Shown here piece by piece: positions 55,046-64,000 of a stretch of DNA of 64,000 bases (its first letter is position 1; each line of letters opens with the position of its first letter). The notes beneath the pieces were generated by a model that did no database searches, was not told where the DNA came from, and saw nothing but the letters and a program-made list of their open reading frames with translations. The translations under genes and the position numbers were made by a program. Origin of the DNA: Terasakiella sp. SH-1 (GTDB lineage Bacteria; Pseudomonadota; Alphaproteobacteria; Rhodospirillales; Terasakiellaceae). The DNA lies in the NCBI RefSeq assembly GCF_004564135.1, contig NZ_CP038255.1:1396501-1460500 (forward strand), written 5' to 3'.

Positions 55046-56707
55046 TTAAACTCTTAATAGGTGGATATGGGTTACGGCACGTTTGCCGAATTGATTTCTA
55101 AACCAGCGGCGTATATTCAGGCGCAGGTTTTCTTCCAAAACGGCATCGTCTTTACGATCACGTCTTGGCATGGCTTCAACCGTATTAAAGATGATGTCAA
55201 ACAACTGATCCCACAGGTGGTCATCCCCGTCCGGGTCCAACAACCCTTCTGTGGTGATAATGGGTTCGCCCAGAATCGTACCGTCTTTATCAACGGCGAG
55301 CGAAGCCACGCAAGAGCCATTAAATAAAGCTCGCTTACGGGTTTGTACCACTTCGGATTTCATTGGGACAGCACGGCGTCCTTCCCAGGCGAGGCGTCCA
55401 GTTTCAACTTCATCAATAATGCAGGGTAAATCTTTTTCCAGCTTTACCACATGGCCGTTTTCAATGACAAAGGCTTTCTTGACGCCGCATTCTTCTGCCA
55501 GTGCTGCATGGGCTTGAAGGTGGCGAAACTCCCCATGAACCGGGATGGCGATATGGGGACGCACACGGCGAAACAGCTCGCGCAATTCATCCTGGGCTGG
55601 ATGGCCGGACACATGGACAAAATGGTCAGAGGCTGTGACGATTTCCACCCCTTTGCGTGCCAGTTCATTTTGAATGCGGAAAATGGATTTTTCATTACCG
55701 GGAATGGTCCGTGATGAAAAGATCACCACATCACCGTCCCCAAGGGAGATGTTTTTGTGATTCCCGCTGGAAATACGAGCCAAGGCCGCACGCGGTTCCC
55801 CTTGGGAGCCTGTGCAGATAATCAACAGCTTATCATCTGGAATGTGATGGGCTTCATCTTCAGGCAAGAAGTCTGGCGTATCTAGCATATAGCCATTGGC
55901 ATGTGCTGCTTCCATCATGCGGCCAAAAGAACGACCGGAAACCACAATTTGACGGCCACATTCACGCGCTGCCACCGCAATAGTATGAAGCCGTGCAAGG
56001 TTGGAGGCAAAACAGGTTACGCATACCTTGCCGTCATATTGAGAAATCAGTTCTGTCAGGCTGGATTCCAGCTCTTCTTCCGATCCGGTGGTACCGGGGG
56101 AAAAGACATTGGTGGAGTCACACACCATTGCCAAAACACCTTCTTTACCCAGACGGTCAAGCGCATCTAAATCTGTGGTGCGCCCCACAACAGGACCAGC
56201 ATCCAGCTTCCAGTCCCCAGTATGAACCACGGTGCCTTCTGGTGTACGAATGGCAAGTGCATTGGGTTCTAGAATGGAATGGGTGAAGGTGATGAATTCC
56301 ACATTAAAGGGGCCGAGTTCAAAGCTGCCCCCCAGTGGAATTTCCTTTACAATATCCAAATGTCCAAAGCCTGCTTCTTTCAGCTTGCCACGTGCGAGTG
56401 AGGCTGTGAAGGGCGTGCAATAAACCGGGCATTGGACCCGATCCCACATATAAGCCAGTGCGCCAATATGGTCTTCATGGGCATGAGTAATGACGATACC
56501 TTTAACGCGGTCTTTTCGTTGTTCAATAAAGGTTGGATCTGGCAGGATCACATCCGTACCGGGTGTGGTATCATCCCCAAACGTAATGCCATAATCAACA
56601 ATGAGCCAGTCTTCTTCCTCCGGCTTGCCATAGCCATAGAGGTTGAGGTTCATGCCGATTTCCCCTGCCCCGCCAAGTGGGACAAAGATAAGTTCTTGTT
56701 TGGTCAT
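55046..56707 (-). CDS. rnj: Ribonuclease J
   Basis: 5'-exo/endonuclease of RNA processing and decay. The 553-residue metallo-beta-lactamase/beta-CASP protein has [14 protein letters not shown], the zinc motif HAHEDH (75-80), [21 protein letters not shown], the beta-CASP part with [11 protein letters not shown] and SSRTIPGNE, and VHVSGHP and PVHGEFRHL for the last zinc ligands. A C-terminal domain completes it. The start overlaps the coaX stop by 4 bases. Confidence 0.94.
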   Translation of the reverse strand: MTKQELIFVPLGGAGEIGMNLNLYGYGKPEEEDWLIVDYGITFGDDTTPGTDVILPDPTFIEQRKDRVKGIVITHAHEDHIGALAYMWDRVQCPVYCTPFTASLARGKLKEAGFGHLDIVKEIPLGGSFELGPFNVEFITFTHSILEPNALAIRTPEGTVVHTGDWKLDAGPVVGRTTDLDALDRLGKEGVLAMVCDSTNVFSPGTTGSEEELESSLTELISQYDGKVCVTCFASNLARLHTIAVAARECGRQIVVSGRSFGRMMEAAHANGYMLDTPDFLPEDEAHHIPDDKLLIICTGSQGEPRAALARISSGNHKNISLGDGDVVIFSSRTIPGNEKSIFRIQNELARKGVEIVTASDHFVHVSGHPAQDELRELFRRVRPHIAIPVHGEFRHLQAHAALAEECGVKKAFVIENGHVVKLEKDLPCIIDEVETGRLAWEGRRAVPMKSEVVQTRKRALFNGSCVASLAVDKDGTILGEPIITTEGLLDPDGDDHLWDQLFDIIFNTVEAMPRRDRKDDAVLEENLRLNIRRWFRNQFGKRAVTHIHLLRV

Positions 56708-57480
56708 ACGTTTTGATTTCTTTTATAAATTGCAAGCAGGCCGCGAAGGGTCAGGTCTGTATCACTGTATTGAATGACATCAGTTGATTTTTTAAACAGG
56801 GAAGATAACCCCCCTGTGGCAATGACGGTCATCTCTTGACCGAATTCATCTTTCATACGCTGGGTCAACCCTTCGATCATGCCGATATAGCCCCAGAAAA
56901 TGCCCGATTGCATCGCCGTTGTCGTGCCTTTGCCAATGGCTTTATCTGGACGGCCAATGGCCACACGGGGCAGTTTGGCCGCAGCCATATGCAAGGCTTC
57001 TAAAGACAGGTTAATGCCCGGTGCAATGGCCCCGCCACAATAGTTGCCATCCCCATCAACCACATCAAAGGTCGTGGCTGTCCCAAAATCAATAACGATT
57101 AAGGGGCCATCATAAACTTCGTGGGCGGCAATGGCATTGACCAAGCGATCCGCGCCGACTTCCTCCGGGCGATCCAAAAAGATTTCAATACCCAGTTTTA
57201 CATCCGGGTTGCCAACGACTTTTGGTTCAATCTTGAAGTATTTGCGACAGAGAGACTGAAGGTTAAACAACATGGCTGGGACAACAGTGGCGATGATTGC
57301 ATCCTTGATGTCGTGGTGTTCGATACCTTCAAAAGCCATCAATTGGGACAGCCAGACGGCAAATTCATCCGCTGTGCGGTTGGCATTGGTGGAGCTGCGC
57401 CATTCACCACGCACGGTGCCGTCATCATCAAAGACAGCAAAAACGGTATTGGTGTTGCCTGAATCAATGGCCAGAAGCAT
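56704..57480 (-). CDS. coaX: Type III pantothenate kinase
   Basis: First step of coenzyme A synthesis. The 258-residue acetate-kinase-fold protein opens [18 protein letters not shown] and has [26 protein letters not shown]-type core, [13 protein letters not shown] and GGAIAPGI. Type III enzymes are not feedback inhibited by CoA. It follows birA by 20 bases. Confidence 0.95.
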   Translation of the reverse strand: MLLAIDSGNTNTVFAVFDDDGTVRGEWRSSTNANRTADEFAVWLSQLMAFEGIEHHDIKDAIIATVVPAMLFNLQSLCRKYFKIEPKVVGNPDVKLGIEIFLDRPEEVGADRLVNAIAAHEVYDGPLIVIDFGTATTFDVVDGDGNYCGGAIAPGINLSLEALHMAAAKLPRVAIGRPDKAIGKGTTTAMQSGIFWGYIGMIEGLTQRMKDEFGQEMTVIATGGLSSLFKKSTDVIQYSDTDLTLRGLLAIYKRNQNV

Positions 57481-57500
57481 GCGTCGTTTGTCCTTCTGTC

Positions 57501-58268
57501 TTAAGCGTTGAAAAACACATCGCCAGCCGTAATAAGACGCTGGCCTTCCTTGGTTCGTAGGACAAGCGCGCCCTCAGCGTCAAGACTTTCAAAGGTACCA
57601 TGTAATTGTTCGGTGCCCAAATTAACGATAATTTCTTTACCAACACCTTTTGCCCGCTCCAGCCAGGCATTGCGAATAGCTGTAAACCCAAGGGTTTCCC
57701 AACGTTCGAACCAGGTTTGGAAATGTTTGAGCAGGATTTCAAGCATATCTGGTACTAACATTGCTTTTTCGCGATAGGCGTTAATATACCCACATGGATA
57801 AGGGGTATCGGCAGGTGCATGGGCTAAATTTATGCCGATTCCAATAATCAGCCAATCCAGTTCATTTGATTGGGGGATCGTTTGTGATTCCAGTAAAATA
57901 CCACAGACTTTATAGCCATCTACCAAGACATCATTGGGCCATTTACATTCCACATCACAATCAAACCCGTCAACAGCCTCTTTGATGGCATCGTGAATGG
58001 CAAGGGCAGATACAAAGCTGGCTTTGGAGGCTTCGGTTAAGCTGACGTTTGGTTTTTGCAGGATGGAACAAAATAAATTGCCCGGTTGGCTGACCCATGT
58101 GCGCCCGCGTCGCCCCCTGCCCTTTGTTTGTTCCAGAGCACAGACAACGGTATTGTGTTCAGCGCCTTTTTGGGCACGTCGGCGTAATTCATCATTTGTA
58201 CTGTCAAGGGACTCAAAAGCCGCCAGAGTGAAAGCTGACGGCTGTTTAAGGTCAAAAATATTCGACAT
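57501..58268 (-). CDS. birA: Biotin-protein ligase (no DNA-binding domain)
   Basis: Attaches biotin to carboxylase carrier domains. The 255-residue protein has [10 protein letters not shown], the biotinyl-AMP loop GRGRRG (50-55), [20 protein letters not shown], and the C-terminal SH3-like domain ([21 protein letters not shown]). The N-terminal helix-turn-helix of E. coli BirA is missing, so it is not a biotin-operon repressor. 3 bases after nuoN. Confidence 0.94.
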   Translation of the reverse strand: MSNIFDLKQPSAFTLAAFESLDSTNDELRRRAQKGAEHNTVVCALEQTKGRGRRGRTWVSQPGNLFCSILQKPNVSLTEASKASFVSALAIHDAIKEAVDGFDCDVECKWPNDVLVDGYKVCGILLESQTIPQSNELDWLIIGIGINLAHAPADTPYPCGYINAYREKAMLVPDMLEILLKHFQTWFERWETLGFTAIRNAWLERAKGVGKEIIVNLGTEQLHGTFESLDAEGALVLRTKEGQRLITAGDVFFNA

Positions 58269-58271
58269 GTT

Positions 58272-59765
58272 TTATCCTGTAAACAGGCTGGCCGCTGCAA
58301 GGGCAGCGCTGTCTGTAATAAGGGAGGGATAGATGAAAAAGGCCAAAATCACGATTGCAGCGGCTGTGATAACCAGATTGATTTCACGCCCTGTTTTACC
58401 GTCCAGTGTTTCTTCTGCATCATCAAAATACATGATTTTGATCAGGCGAATATAATAGAAACACCCGACGACAGAAGTCAGCACCCCGATCACTGCCAAG
58501 ATAACAAGGCCCGCTTCCAGTGCAGCAAGGAAAATATAGAGCTTGCCAAAGAAACCCGCAAGTGGCGGAATACCTGCCATGGAAAACATGAAAATAGCCA
58601 GGGCTGCGGCCATTAATGGGTTGGATTTGGACAGACCGGCCAGATCGTTGATATTTTCAACATTCTGACCATTGCGTTTCATAGCCAAAATACAGCCAAA
58701 TGTGCCAAGGGTCATGATCACATAGATGGTGAGATAGACCAACATGGATTCAATGCCATCTTGTTGCACGTCTGTGCCACTGGCAACGGCTCCACCGACA
58801 GCCAGACCAATCAGCATATATCCCACATTCCCGATGGAGGAATAAGCCATCAGTCGCTTGATATTGGTTTGGGCAATGGCTGCAAAGGCCCCGATCACCA
58901 TGGAAGCCACTGCGATAAAGATCACAATCTGTTGCCATTGGGGCGCCATGTCACCAAAGGCCCCGACCATCACAAAGATAAACAGGGATAAGGCAGCAAC
59001 TTTTGGGGCTGCGGCGAAAAAGGCGGTGACAGGTGTGGGCGCACCTTCATAGACATCAGGCGTCCACATATGAAAGGGTGCGGCTGAGATCTTGAAGGCT
59101 AACCCGACCATAACAAAGACAATACCGAAGATAAGCCCTGTGTTCGGTCCGTGAACGCCTCCACTTTCTTGGGCCAGAATTTTAGCCATGGCATCGAAGT
59201 TGGTCGTGCCGGAAAAACCATAAACAAGCGAGGAGCCATACAGCAACATGCCAGATGCCAGTGCCCCTAGAACGAAATATTTCAGGCCGGATTCTGTTGA
59301 CTTCAAATCATTGCGCATGATCGACGCCATCACATAGAGCGAGAGGGATTGCAGTTCCAGCCCCATATAAAGCGCGATAAGGTCATTGGCTGAGACCATC
59401 ATCATCATCCCCAGTGTCGCCAGAAGAACGAGAATGGGATATTCAAAGCGATGGACACCCACACGATCAAAGAAATCACGTGACATGAACAAGGTGGTTG
59501 CACTGGCCCCAAGGATCAGTGCTTTGGCAAAACCGGAAAAACCGCTGGTAATAAACAGCCCGTTAAAGGTTGTCCCTGCTTGTGTCGAAAAGGCCGTTAC
59601 CAATAAAAGGGTCAGGATCATTGCACCTGTTGCCAGCATGGAAACGGTACGGGTCACCGTTTTGGCTTCGGCATTGAAAAAAACACCGACCATTAAGAGC
59701 GCCATTGCAACGCAGGCCATGAAAATTTCCGGCAAGGCCGGGGTGAGATTTGGAAGCTCACTCAT
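58272..59765 (-). CDS. nuoN: NADH-quinone oxidoreductase subunit N
   Basis: Membrane-arm antiporter-like subunit of complex I. The 497-residue protein has about 14 membrane helices and the family motif AAPFHMWTPDVYEGAPTPVTA, with the nearby lysine helix (AAPKVAAL) and glutamate helix (LYMGLELQSL). Last nuo gene, followed by birA in the same operon. Confidence 0.96.
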   Translation of the reverse strand: MSELPNLTPALPEIFMACVAMALLMVGVFFNAEAKTVTRTVSMLATGAMILTLLLVTAFSTQAGTTFNGLFITSGFSGFAKALILGASATTLFMSRDFFDRVGVHRFEYPILVLLATLGMMMMVSANDLIALYMGLELQSLSLYVMASIMRNDLKSTESGLKYFVLGALASGMLLYGSSLVYGFSGTTNFDAMAKILAQESGGVHGPNTGLIFGIVFVMVGLAFKISAAPFHMWTPDVYEGAPTPVTAFFAAAPKVAALSLFIFVMVGAFGDMAPQWQQIVIFIAVASMVIGAFAAIAQTNIKRLMAYSSIGNVGYMLIGLAVGGAVASGTDVQQDGIESMLVYLTIYVIMTLGTFGCILAMKRNGQNVENINDLAGLSKSNPLMAAALAIFMFSMAGIPPLAGFFGKLYIFLAALEAGLVILAVIGVLTSVVGCFYYIRLIKIMYFDDAEETLDGKTGREINLVITAAAIVILAFFIYPSLITDSAALAAASLFTG

Positions 59766-59777
59766 GTCTGCTTACTC

Positions 59778-61292
59778 CTATTGCACAGCTACCTGAACGC
59801 CGGCAGCGTCCAGTGCAGCATGGTAGTTGTTGACCAAATTTTCGACAGAGGCATGCATCACATCCAAAAATGGCTGCGGATAAACTCCAGCGTAAATGGT
59901 CAGGATAATCAGCGGTGCAAAAACCAGCACTTCACGGCGATTCATATCTAAAATGGATTTGAGATTTTCTTTCGTCAGGGCACCAAAGACAATGCGACGA
60001 TAAAGGTAAAGTGAATATGCCGCCCCTAAAATCGCCCCTGTTGCGGCCAGTGCGGCCACCCATTGATTAACCTGAAAGACACCCACCAGAACCAGAATTT
60101 CACCGACAAAGCCCGATGTACCCGGCAAACCGACAGAAGCCATCATAAACAACATGAAAATCACGGCATATTTCGGCATGCGTTCAACAAGTCCCCCATA
60201 TGCTGAAATCTCACGGGTATGGATACGATCATAAATTACCCCGACAATCAGGAAGAGAGCCGCAGAAACGATCCCGTGGGACAACATGGTGAAAATGCCC
60301 CCTTCAATTCCTTGTACCGTGCCTGTGAAAGCGCCAATGGTTACAAACCCCATATGGGCGATAGAGGAATAAGCAATCAGCTTTTTCATATCATCCTGAA
60401 CCAGTGCAACCAGCGAAGTATAGATCACCGCAATAATGGAAAGTGTGTAAATCAGCGGTGTGAAATCAGCGCTTGCCAAAGGCATCATCGGGATTGAGAA
60501 ACGTAAAAAACCATAGCCGCCCATTTTCAATAATACACCTGCCAAAATGACAGAGCCAGCCGTTGGTGCCTGTACGTGGGCATCGGGTAACCAGGTATGG
60601 ACAGGCCACATGGGAACCTTGACGGCAAAGGAGGCAAAAAACGCCAGCCACAGCCATGTCTGCATTTCAAGTGGGAAATTATAGGCCATCAAGGTTGGTA
60701 TATCGAAAGAACCTGCTTCCCAATACATAGCCAGCATGGCGACCAGCATTAAGACAGACCCTAACAATGTATAGAGAAAGAGTTTGAAAGCCGCATAGAT
60801 ACGATTTTGCCCACCCCAGACACCGATGATGATAAACATCGGGATCAGAACACCTTCAAAGAAGATGTAGAACAACATCATGTCCAACGCACAGAACATA
60901 CCGATCATCATGGTCTCAAGAATGAGGAAGGAGATCATATATTCTTTGGTTCGTGTTGTGACAGCCTCCCATGCCGACAAGATACAAATGGGTGTCAGCA
61001 AGGTCGACAGCAGGACAAACAGTACGGAAATGCCATCAACGCCCATATGGTAATTTACATCGACACCGGGAAGCCATTCAGCCTTTTCAACAAACTGAAA
61101 GTCAGCCGTTGAATGATCAAAACCAGTCCATAACCCCAAAGAGATGATGAAGGTAAAGACAGAGGTCAACAGCGCAATCTGTTTTGCGCTTTTGCTATCA
61201 TCCTTGACATCACCGCGAACAAACAGCAAGAGCATCGCGACGCCTACGAGAGGCAGAAAGGTGATAACACTGAGAAGAGGAATATTACTCAT
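59778..61292 (-). CDS. nuoM: NADH-quinone oxidoreductase subunit M
   Basis: Antiporter-like subunit of complex I. The 504-residue protein has about 14 helices, [17 protein letters not shown] with the conserved Glu, [19 protein letters not shown], and LLKMGGYG. The ATG at 61292 ([11 protein letters not shown]) is 10 bases after the nuoL stop; a longer open frame would overlap nuoL and is rejected. Confidence 0.96.
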   Translation of the reverse strand: MSNIPLLSVITFLPLVGVAMLLLFVRGDVKDDSKSAKQIALLTSVFTFIISLGLWTGFDHSTADFQFVEKAEWLPGVDVNYHMGVDGISVLFVLLSTLLTPICILSAWEAVTTRTKEYMISFLILETMMIGMFCALDMMLFYIFFEGVLIPMFIIIGVWGGQNRIYAAFKLFLYTLLGSVLMLVAMLAMYWEAGSFDIPTLMAYNFPLEMQTWLWLAFFASFAVKVPMWPVHTWLPDAHVQAPTAGSVILAGVLLKMGGYGFLRFSIPMMPLASADFTPLIYTLSIIAVIYTSLVALVQDDMKKLIAYSSIAHMGFVTIGAFTGTVQGIEGGIFTMLSHGIVSAALFLIVGVIYDRIHTREISAYGGLVERMPKYAVIFMLFMMASVGLPGTSGFVGEILVLVGVFQVNQWVAALAATGAILGAAYSLYLYRRIVFGALTKENLKSILDMNRREVLVFAPLIILTIYAGVYPQPFLDVMHASVENLVNNYHAALDAAGVQVAVQ

Positions 61293-61302
61293 CTTATTAC
61301 TT

Positions 61303-63258
61303 TCAGCCTTTCGTAAAGAGATACCAGGTGGCAAGAATAGCCGCACCAACCAACATGACAAATGCGTAGTGATAGAGGTAGCCTGTTTGCAACCGTGATG
61401 CTTTCCCCGCAAGCTGTTGGGTCGCACGGGCAAAACCGTTTGGTCCAACACCATCAATTAATTGTTCATCACCGGCTTTCCAGAAACCACGACCTAAATA
61501 AAAGGCAGGTTTCACAAACAGGAAATCATAGAGTTCATCCCAATACCATTTATTGAGTAAAAATTGGTAAAGCCCGTTGAACTTTTGGGCCAATTTGCCC
61601 GGAATATCAGGTACGGCCAAATAGAACAGGTACGCTAATGAAATGCCGCCAATACCCACAAGCAGAGGCAACCATTTCACCCAGGCAGCCACATGATGGG
61701 CGTTTTCAAGGCCCGGATGGCTGGGCAGGATCAAAATGGCATTGTTCCAGAATTCTGTTGCATTGGCCCCAACGAAGTTTTCATAGCCGAGATAGCCTGC
61801 AAATAACGCTCCAAGGATCAGTGGCACCAATGGCAAGGTCATGATTTTGGGACTTTCATGAACATGGGCCATCACATGTTCATTGGCCCGTGGCTTACCA
61901 TGGAAAGTCATGAACAAAAGTCGCCATGAATAAAAGGCTGTCATGAAGGCAGCGCCAATTCCCATCCAATAGGCAAAAAGCCCCACATCTGTGTGCGAAG
62001 CATAGGCGGCTTCCAGCACGATATCTTTGGAGAAATATCCGGCAAAGGGCGGTACACCTGCCAAGGCAAGGTTGCCAATCCACATGCAGGCATATGTGAA
62101 GGGGATCATTTTCCAAATCCCGCCCATCTTGCGCATATCTTGCTCATCAGACATGGCATGGATAACGGAGCCTGCGCCCAGGAAGAGTAATGCCTTAAAG
62201 AAACCATGGGTCATCAGGTGGAAAATACCGGCAGAATAAGCAGACACACCGCAGGCAAAAAACATATAGCCCAGCTGAGAACAGGTGGAATAAGCGATCA
62301 CCCGCTTGATATCATTTTGAACACAGCCAATGGTGGCTGCAAAAAAGGCTGTCGCCGCCCCCACAATTGTGACCACATTCAAGGCCACATCAGAATACTC
62401 AAACATGGGCGACAGACGCGAAACCATAAAGACTCCGGCTGTCACCATGGTTGCCGCATGGATCAAGGCGGAAACGGGTGTCGGGCCTTCCATAGCATCA
62501 GGTAGCCAGGTATGAAGGCCAAGCTGGGCGGATTTTCCCATCGCCCCGACAAACAAGAGCAGGCAGATGATGGTCATGGCATGCCATTCCGTACCAAACA
62601 GGGTAATCATGGTATTGGCCTGTTCAGGAACAGCGGCAAAAATTTCATCAAAATTTGAGGTGCCGAACAAAAGGAAGGTGGCAAAGATGCCAAGGGCGAA
62701 GCCGAAATCCCCTACACGGTTCACCAAAAAGGCTTTAATCGCAGCAGCGTTGGCTGAGGGTTTGTGATACCAAAAGCCAATCAGCAGATAAGACGCCAGA
62801 CCGACCCCTTCCCAACCGAAGAACAATTGCAGCAAATTATCTGCCGTAATCAGCATCAGCATGCAGAAGGTAAAAAGTGACAGATACCCCATGAAGCGCG
62901 GAATATTCGGGTCATGGGACATATATCCGCAAGAATAGACATGCACCATGGAGGATACGCCCGTCACCACAATCATCATGACGGCTGTTAATGTATCAAA
63001 ACGCAAAGACCAGGAGACATCGAAATTACCGGATTGAATCCAGGTGAACAAGTGAACGGTTTTGGCATTTCCGCCAAGCCCGACATCAAAGAAAATGACA
63101 ATGGCAAGGGCGGCAGAAATTAACATACCGCTACAGGTGACAATTTGGGCAAGGCGGTCATTGGTCTTGCGTTTTTTTTCATCTTCCGGTGTGAAAAGTG
63201 CAAGAGCCCCAGCAATGAGAAAGCCCAAAAGTGGAAGGAAAATAGCTGCTGTATACAT
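61303..63258 (-). CDS. nuoL: NADH-quinone oxidoreductase subunit L
   Basis: Distal antiporter-like subunit of complex I with the lateral helix. The 651-residue protein opens [16 protein letters not shown], has [20 protein letters not shown] (Glu), [27 protein letters not shown]-type core, and a long amphipathic C-terminal helix region (after about 540) before the last membrane helix. Six bases after nuoK. Confidence 0.97.
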   Translation of the reverse strand: MYTAAIFLPLLGFLIAGALALFTPEDEKKRKTNDRLAQIVTCSGMLISAALAIVIFFDVGLGGNAKTVHLFTWIQSGNFDVSWSLRFDTLTAVMMIVVTGVSSMVHVYSCGYMSHDPNIPRFMGYLSLFTFCMLMLITADNLLQLFFGWEGVGLASYLLIGFWYHKPSANAAAIKAFLVNRVGDFGFALGIFATFLLFGTSNFDEIFAAVPEQANTMITLFGTEWHAMTIICLLLFVGAMGKSAQLGLHTWLPDAMEGPTPVSALIHAATMVTAGVFMVSRLSPMFEYSDVALNVVTIVGAATAFFAATIGCVQNDIKRVIAYSTCSQLGYMFFACGVSAYSAGIFHLMTHGFFKALLFLGAGSVIHAMSDEQDMRKMGGIWKMIPFTYACMWIGNLALAGVPPFAGYFSKDIVLEAAYASHTDVGLFAYWMGIGAAFMTAFYSWRLLFMTFHGKPRANEHVMAHVHESPKIMTLPLVPLILGALFAGYLGYENFVGANATEFWNNAILILPSHPGLENAHHVAAWVKWLPLLVGIGGISLAYLFYLAVPDIPGKLAQKFNGLYQFLLNKWYWDELYDFLFVKPAFYLGRGFWKAGDEQLIDGVGPNGFARATQQLAGKASRLQTGYLYHYAFVMLVGAAILATWYLFTKG

Positions 63259-63264
63259 ATTGCC

Positions 63265-63576
63265 CTACCCTTTCATCGCATTGATATCTTCAACCGCGAT
63301 TGATCCACGGTTACGGAAGAAAATGACCAGAATTGCCAAACCAATGGCCGCTTCGGCAGCGGCAACGGTTAGCACGAAAATAGAGAAAACCTGCCCCATT
63401 AAATCCCCGAGAAAGGCGGAAAAGGAAACAAGGTTGATATTCACAGCCAACAAGATCAACTCAATAGACATGAGAATGACGATCATATTCTTCTTGTTTA
63501 AGAAGATGCCAAGGATACCCAGTGTGAAAAGGATAGCCCCGAGGCTGAGATAATGTGCAAGACCAATTTCTAACAT
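63265..63576 (-). CDS. nuoK: NADH-quinone oxidoreductase subunit K
   Basis: Small complex I membrane subunit of 103 residues with three helices. The two membrane-buried glutamates needed for proton transfer are present: Glu39 ([11 protein letters not shown]) and Glu75 ([11 protein letters not shown]), matching Glu36 and Glu72 of E. coli. ATG overlaps the nuoJ stop (TAATG). Confidence 0.96.
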   Translation of the reverse strand: MLEIGLAHYLSLGAILFTLGILGIFLNKKNMIVILMSIELILLAVNINLVSFSAFLGDLMGQVFSIFVLTVAAAEAAIGLAILVIFFRNRGSIAVEDINAMKG

Positions 63577-64000
63577 TACACGCCCTTTCCACTTTCGACC
63601 TTTTTCATTTCGGCCACATCTTCGATGTTTAAATGAATTTGATCGGCAATAACTTGTTTGCGTACACCTGCCCGTTTGCGATGGGTCAACACAATGGCCC
63701 CAATCATCCCGACAAGCAGGATAAGACCAGCTGCCTGAAACAGATACATATAATCTGTATAAAGAATTGCGCCCAAGGCATGGGTATTTGTCATGGTCTC
63801 AACAGCAGGTATTGGTGCCGTTGCGACTTTTTCAAACTCCGGTGCAAAATGCCAGCCAGCCCCAATGAGGATGAGTTCTGCTGCGAGAATGATCCCGATC
63901 GTGGCGCCCAGCGGCATATATTGTAAAAAACCCTGACGTAGTTCGACAAAGTTAATGTCGAGCATCATGACGACAAAAAGAAACAGCACTGTAACTGCGC
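63576..64000 (-). CDS. nuoJ: NADH-quinone oxidoreductase subunit J, partial
   Basis: Membrane subunit of complex I; the 5' part lies beyond the window. About 141 codons are visible, beginning in mid-helix [17 protein letters not shown] and containing the last helices ([16 protein letters not shown] and [23 protein letters not shown]) and the polar C-terminal tail. The usual length is ~200 residues, so about a third is missing. Confidence 0.93.
   Translation of the reverse strand, partial: AVTVLFLFVVMMLDINFVELRQGFLQYMPLGATIGIILAAELILIGAGWHFAPEFEKVATAPIPAVETMTNTHALGAILYTDYMYLFQAAGLILLVGMIGAIVLTHRKRAGVRKQVIADQIHLNIEDVAEMKKVESGKGV

Overview
The window is bacterial chromosome, densely packed with housekeeping genes of a Gram-negative alphaproteobacterium of moderate GC (a little under 50 % by eye). 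The class call rests on several points. The order runs tpiA-secG-pyrG-kdsA-eno; ppiD-trpE and trpGDC-moaC-moeA-lexA-comEC-gltX-gltA; the lpx/bamA/dxr/rpsB block; dnaE; lolCD-proS; and mce-rnj-coaX-birA-nuo. LexA has a direct-repeat box (GAAC-N7-GAAC) overlapping its promoter. Lipid A synthesis uses LpxI, ProRS is the short form without the editing insert, and RNase J is present. The overall pattern fits the Rhodospirillales and related marine lineages; genus is not resolvable from the sequence alone.

Layout. 1-6153 (minus): partial eno, an unusual lipoprotein, kdsA, pyrG, secG, tpiA. 6345-9726 (plus): ppiD-trpE. 9797-13763 (minus): a copper module (copA, cueR, a divergent polysaccharide deacetylase, copZ) sitting between trpE and trpG. 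13943-18854 (plus): trpG-trpD-trpC-moaC-moeA, then lexA. 18870-20945 (minus): comEC. 21029-23854 (plus): gltX, gltA. 24005-26733: an orphan repeat protein that may be a beta-propeller, and the divergent argO/argP pair. 26734-41408 (minus): a long envelope and translation block (gloA, lpxB, lpxI, lpxA, fabZ, lpxD, skp, bamA, rseP, dxr, cdsA, uppS, frr, pyrH, tsf, rpsB). 41568-45658 (minus): dnaE and a coupled DEDDh exonuclease. 45777-49971 (plus): a class III nucleotidyl cyclase followed by a tightly overlapping four-gene cassette (two DUF1538-type membrane proteins, a PII-like protein, a CBS-pair protein). 50029-64000 (minus): lolD, lolC, proS, a three-gene mini-operon with tag, mce, rnj, coaX, birA and the distal end of the complex I operon (nuoN to nuoJ, the last cut by the window edge).

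The core genes form a conserved backbone, and what stands out is what interrupts it: the lipoprotein between kdsA and eno, the copper module between trpE and trpG, the repeat protein plus argO/argP between gltA and the lpx block, and the cyclase/DUF1538/PII/CBS cassette between dnaE and lolD. The last is the best candidate for an undescribed system: a two-subunit membrane protein of unknown function that appears to be served by a PII-like and a CBS nucleotide sensor, with a cyclase just upstream. No tRNA, rRNA, CRISPR array, insertion sequence or prophage was seen, and no gene-free stretch exceeds 300 bases.
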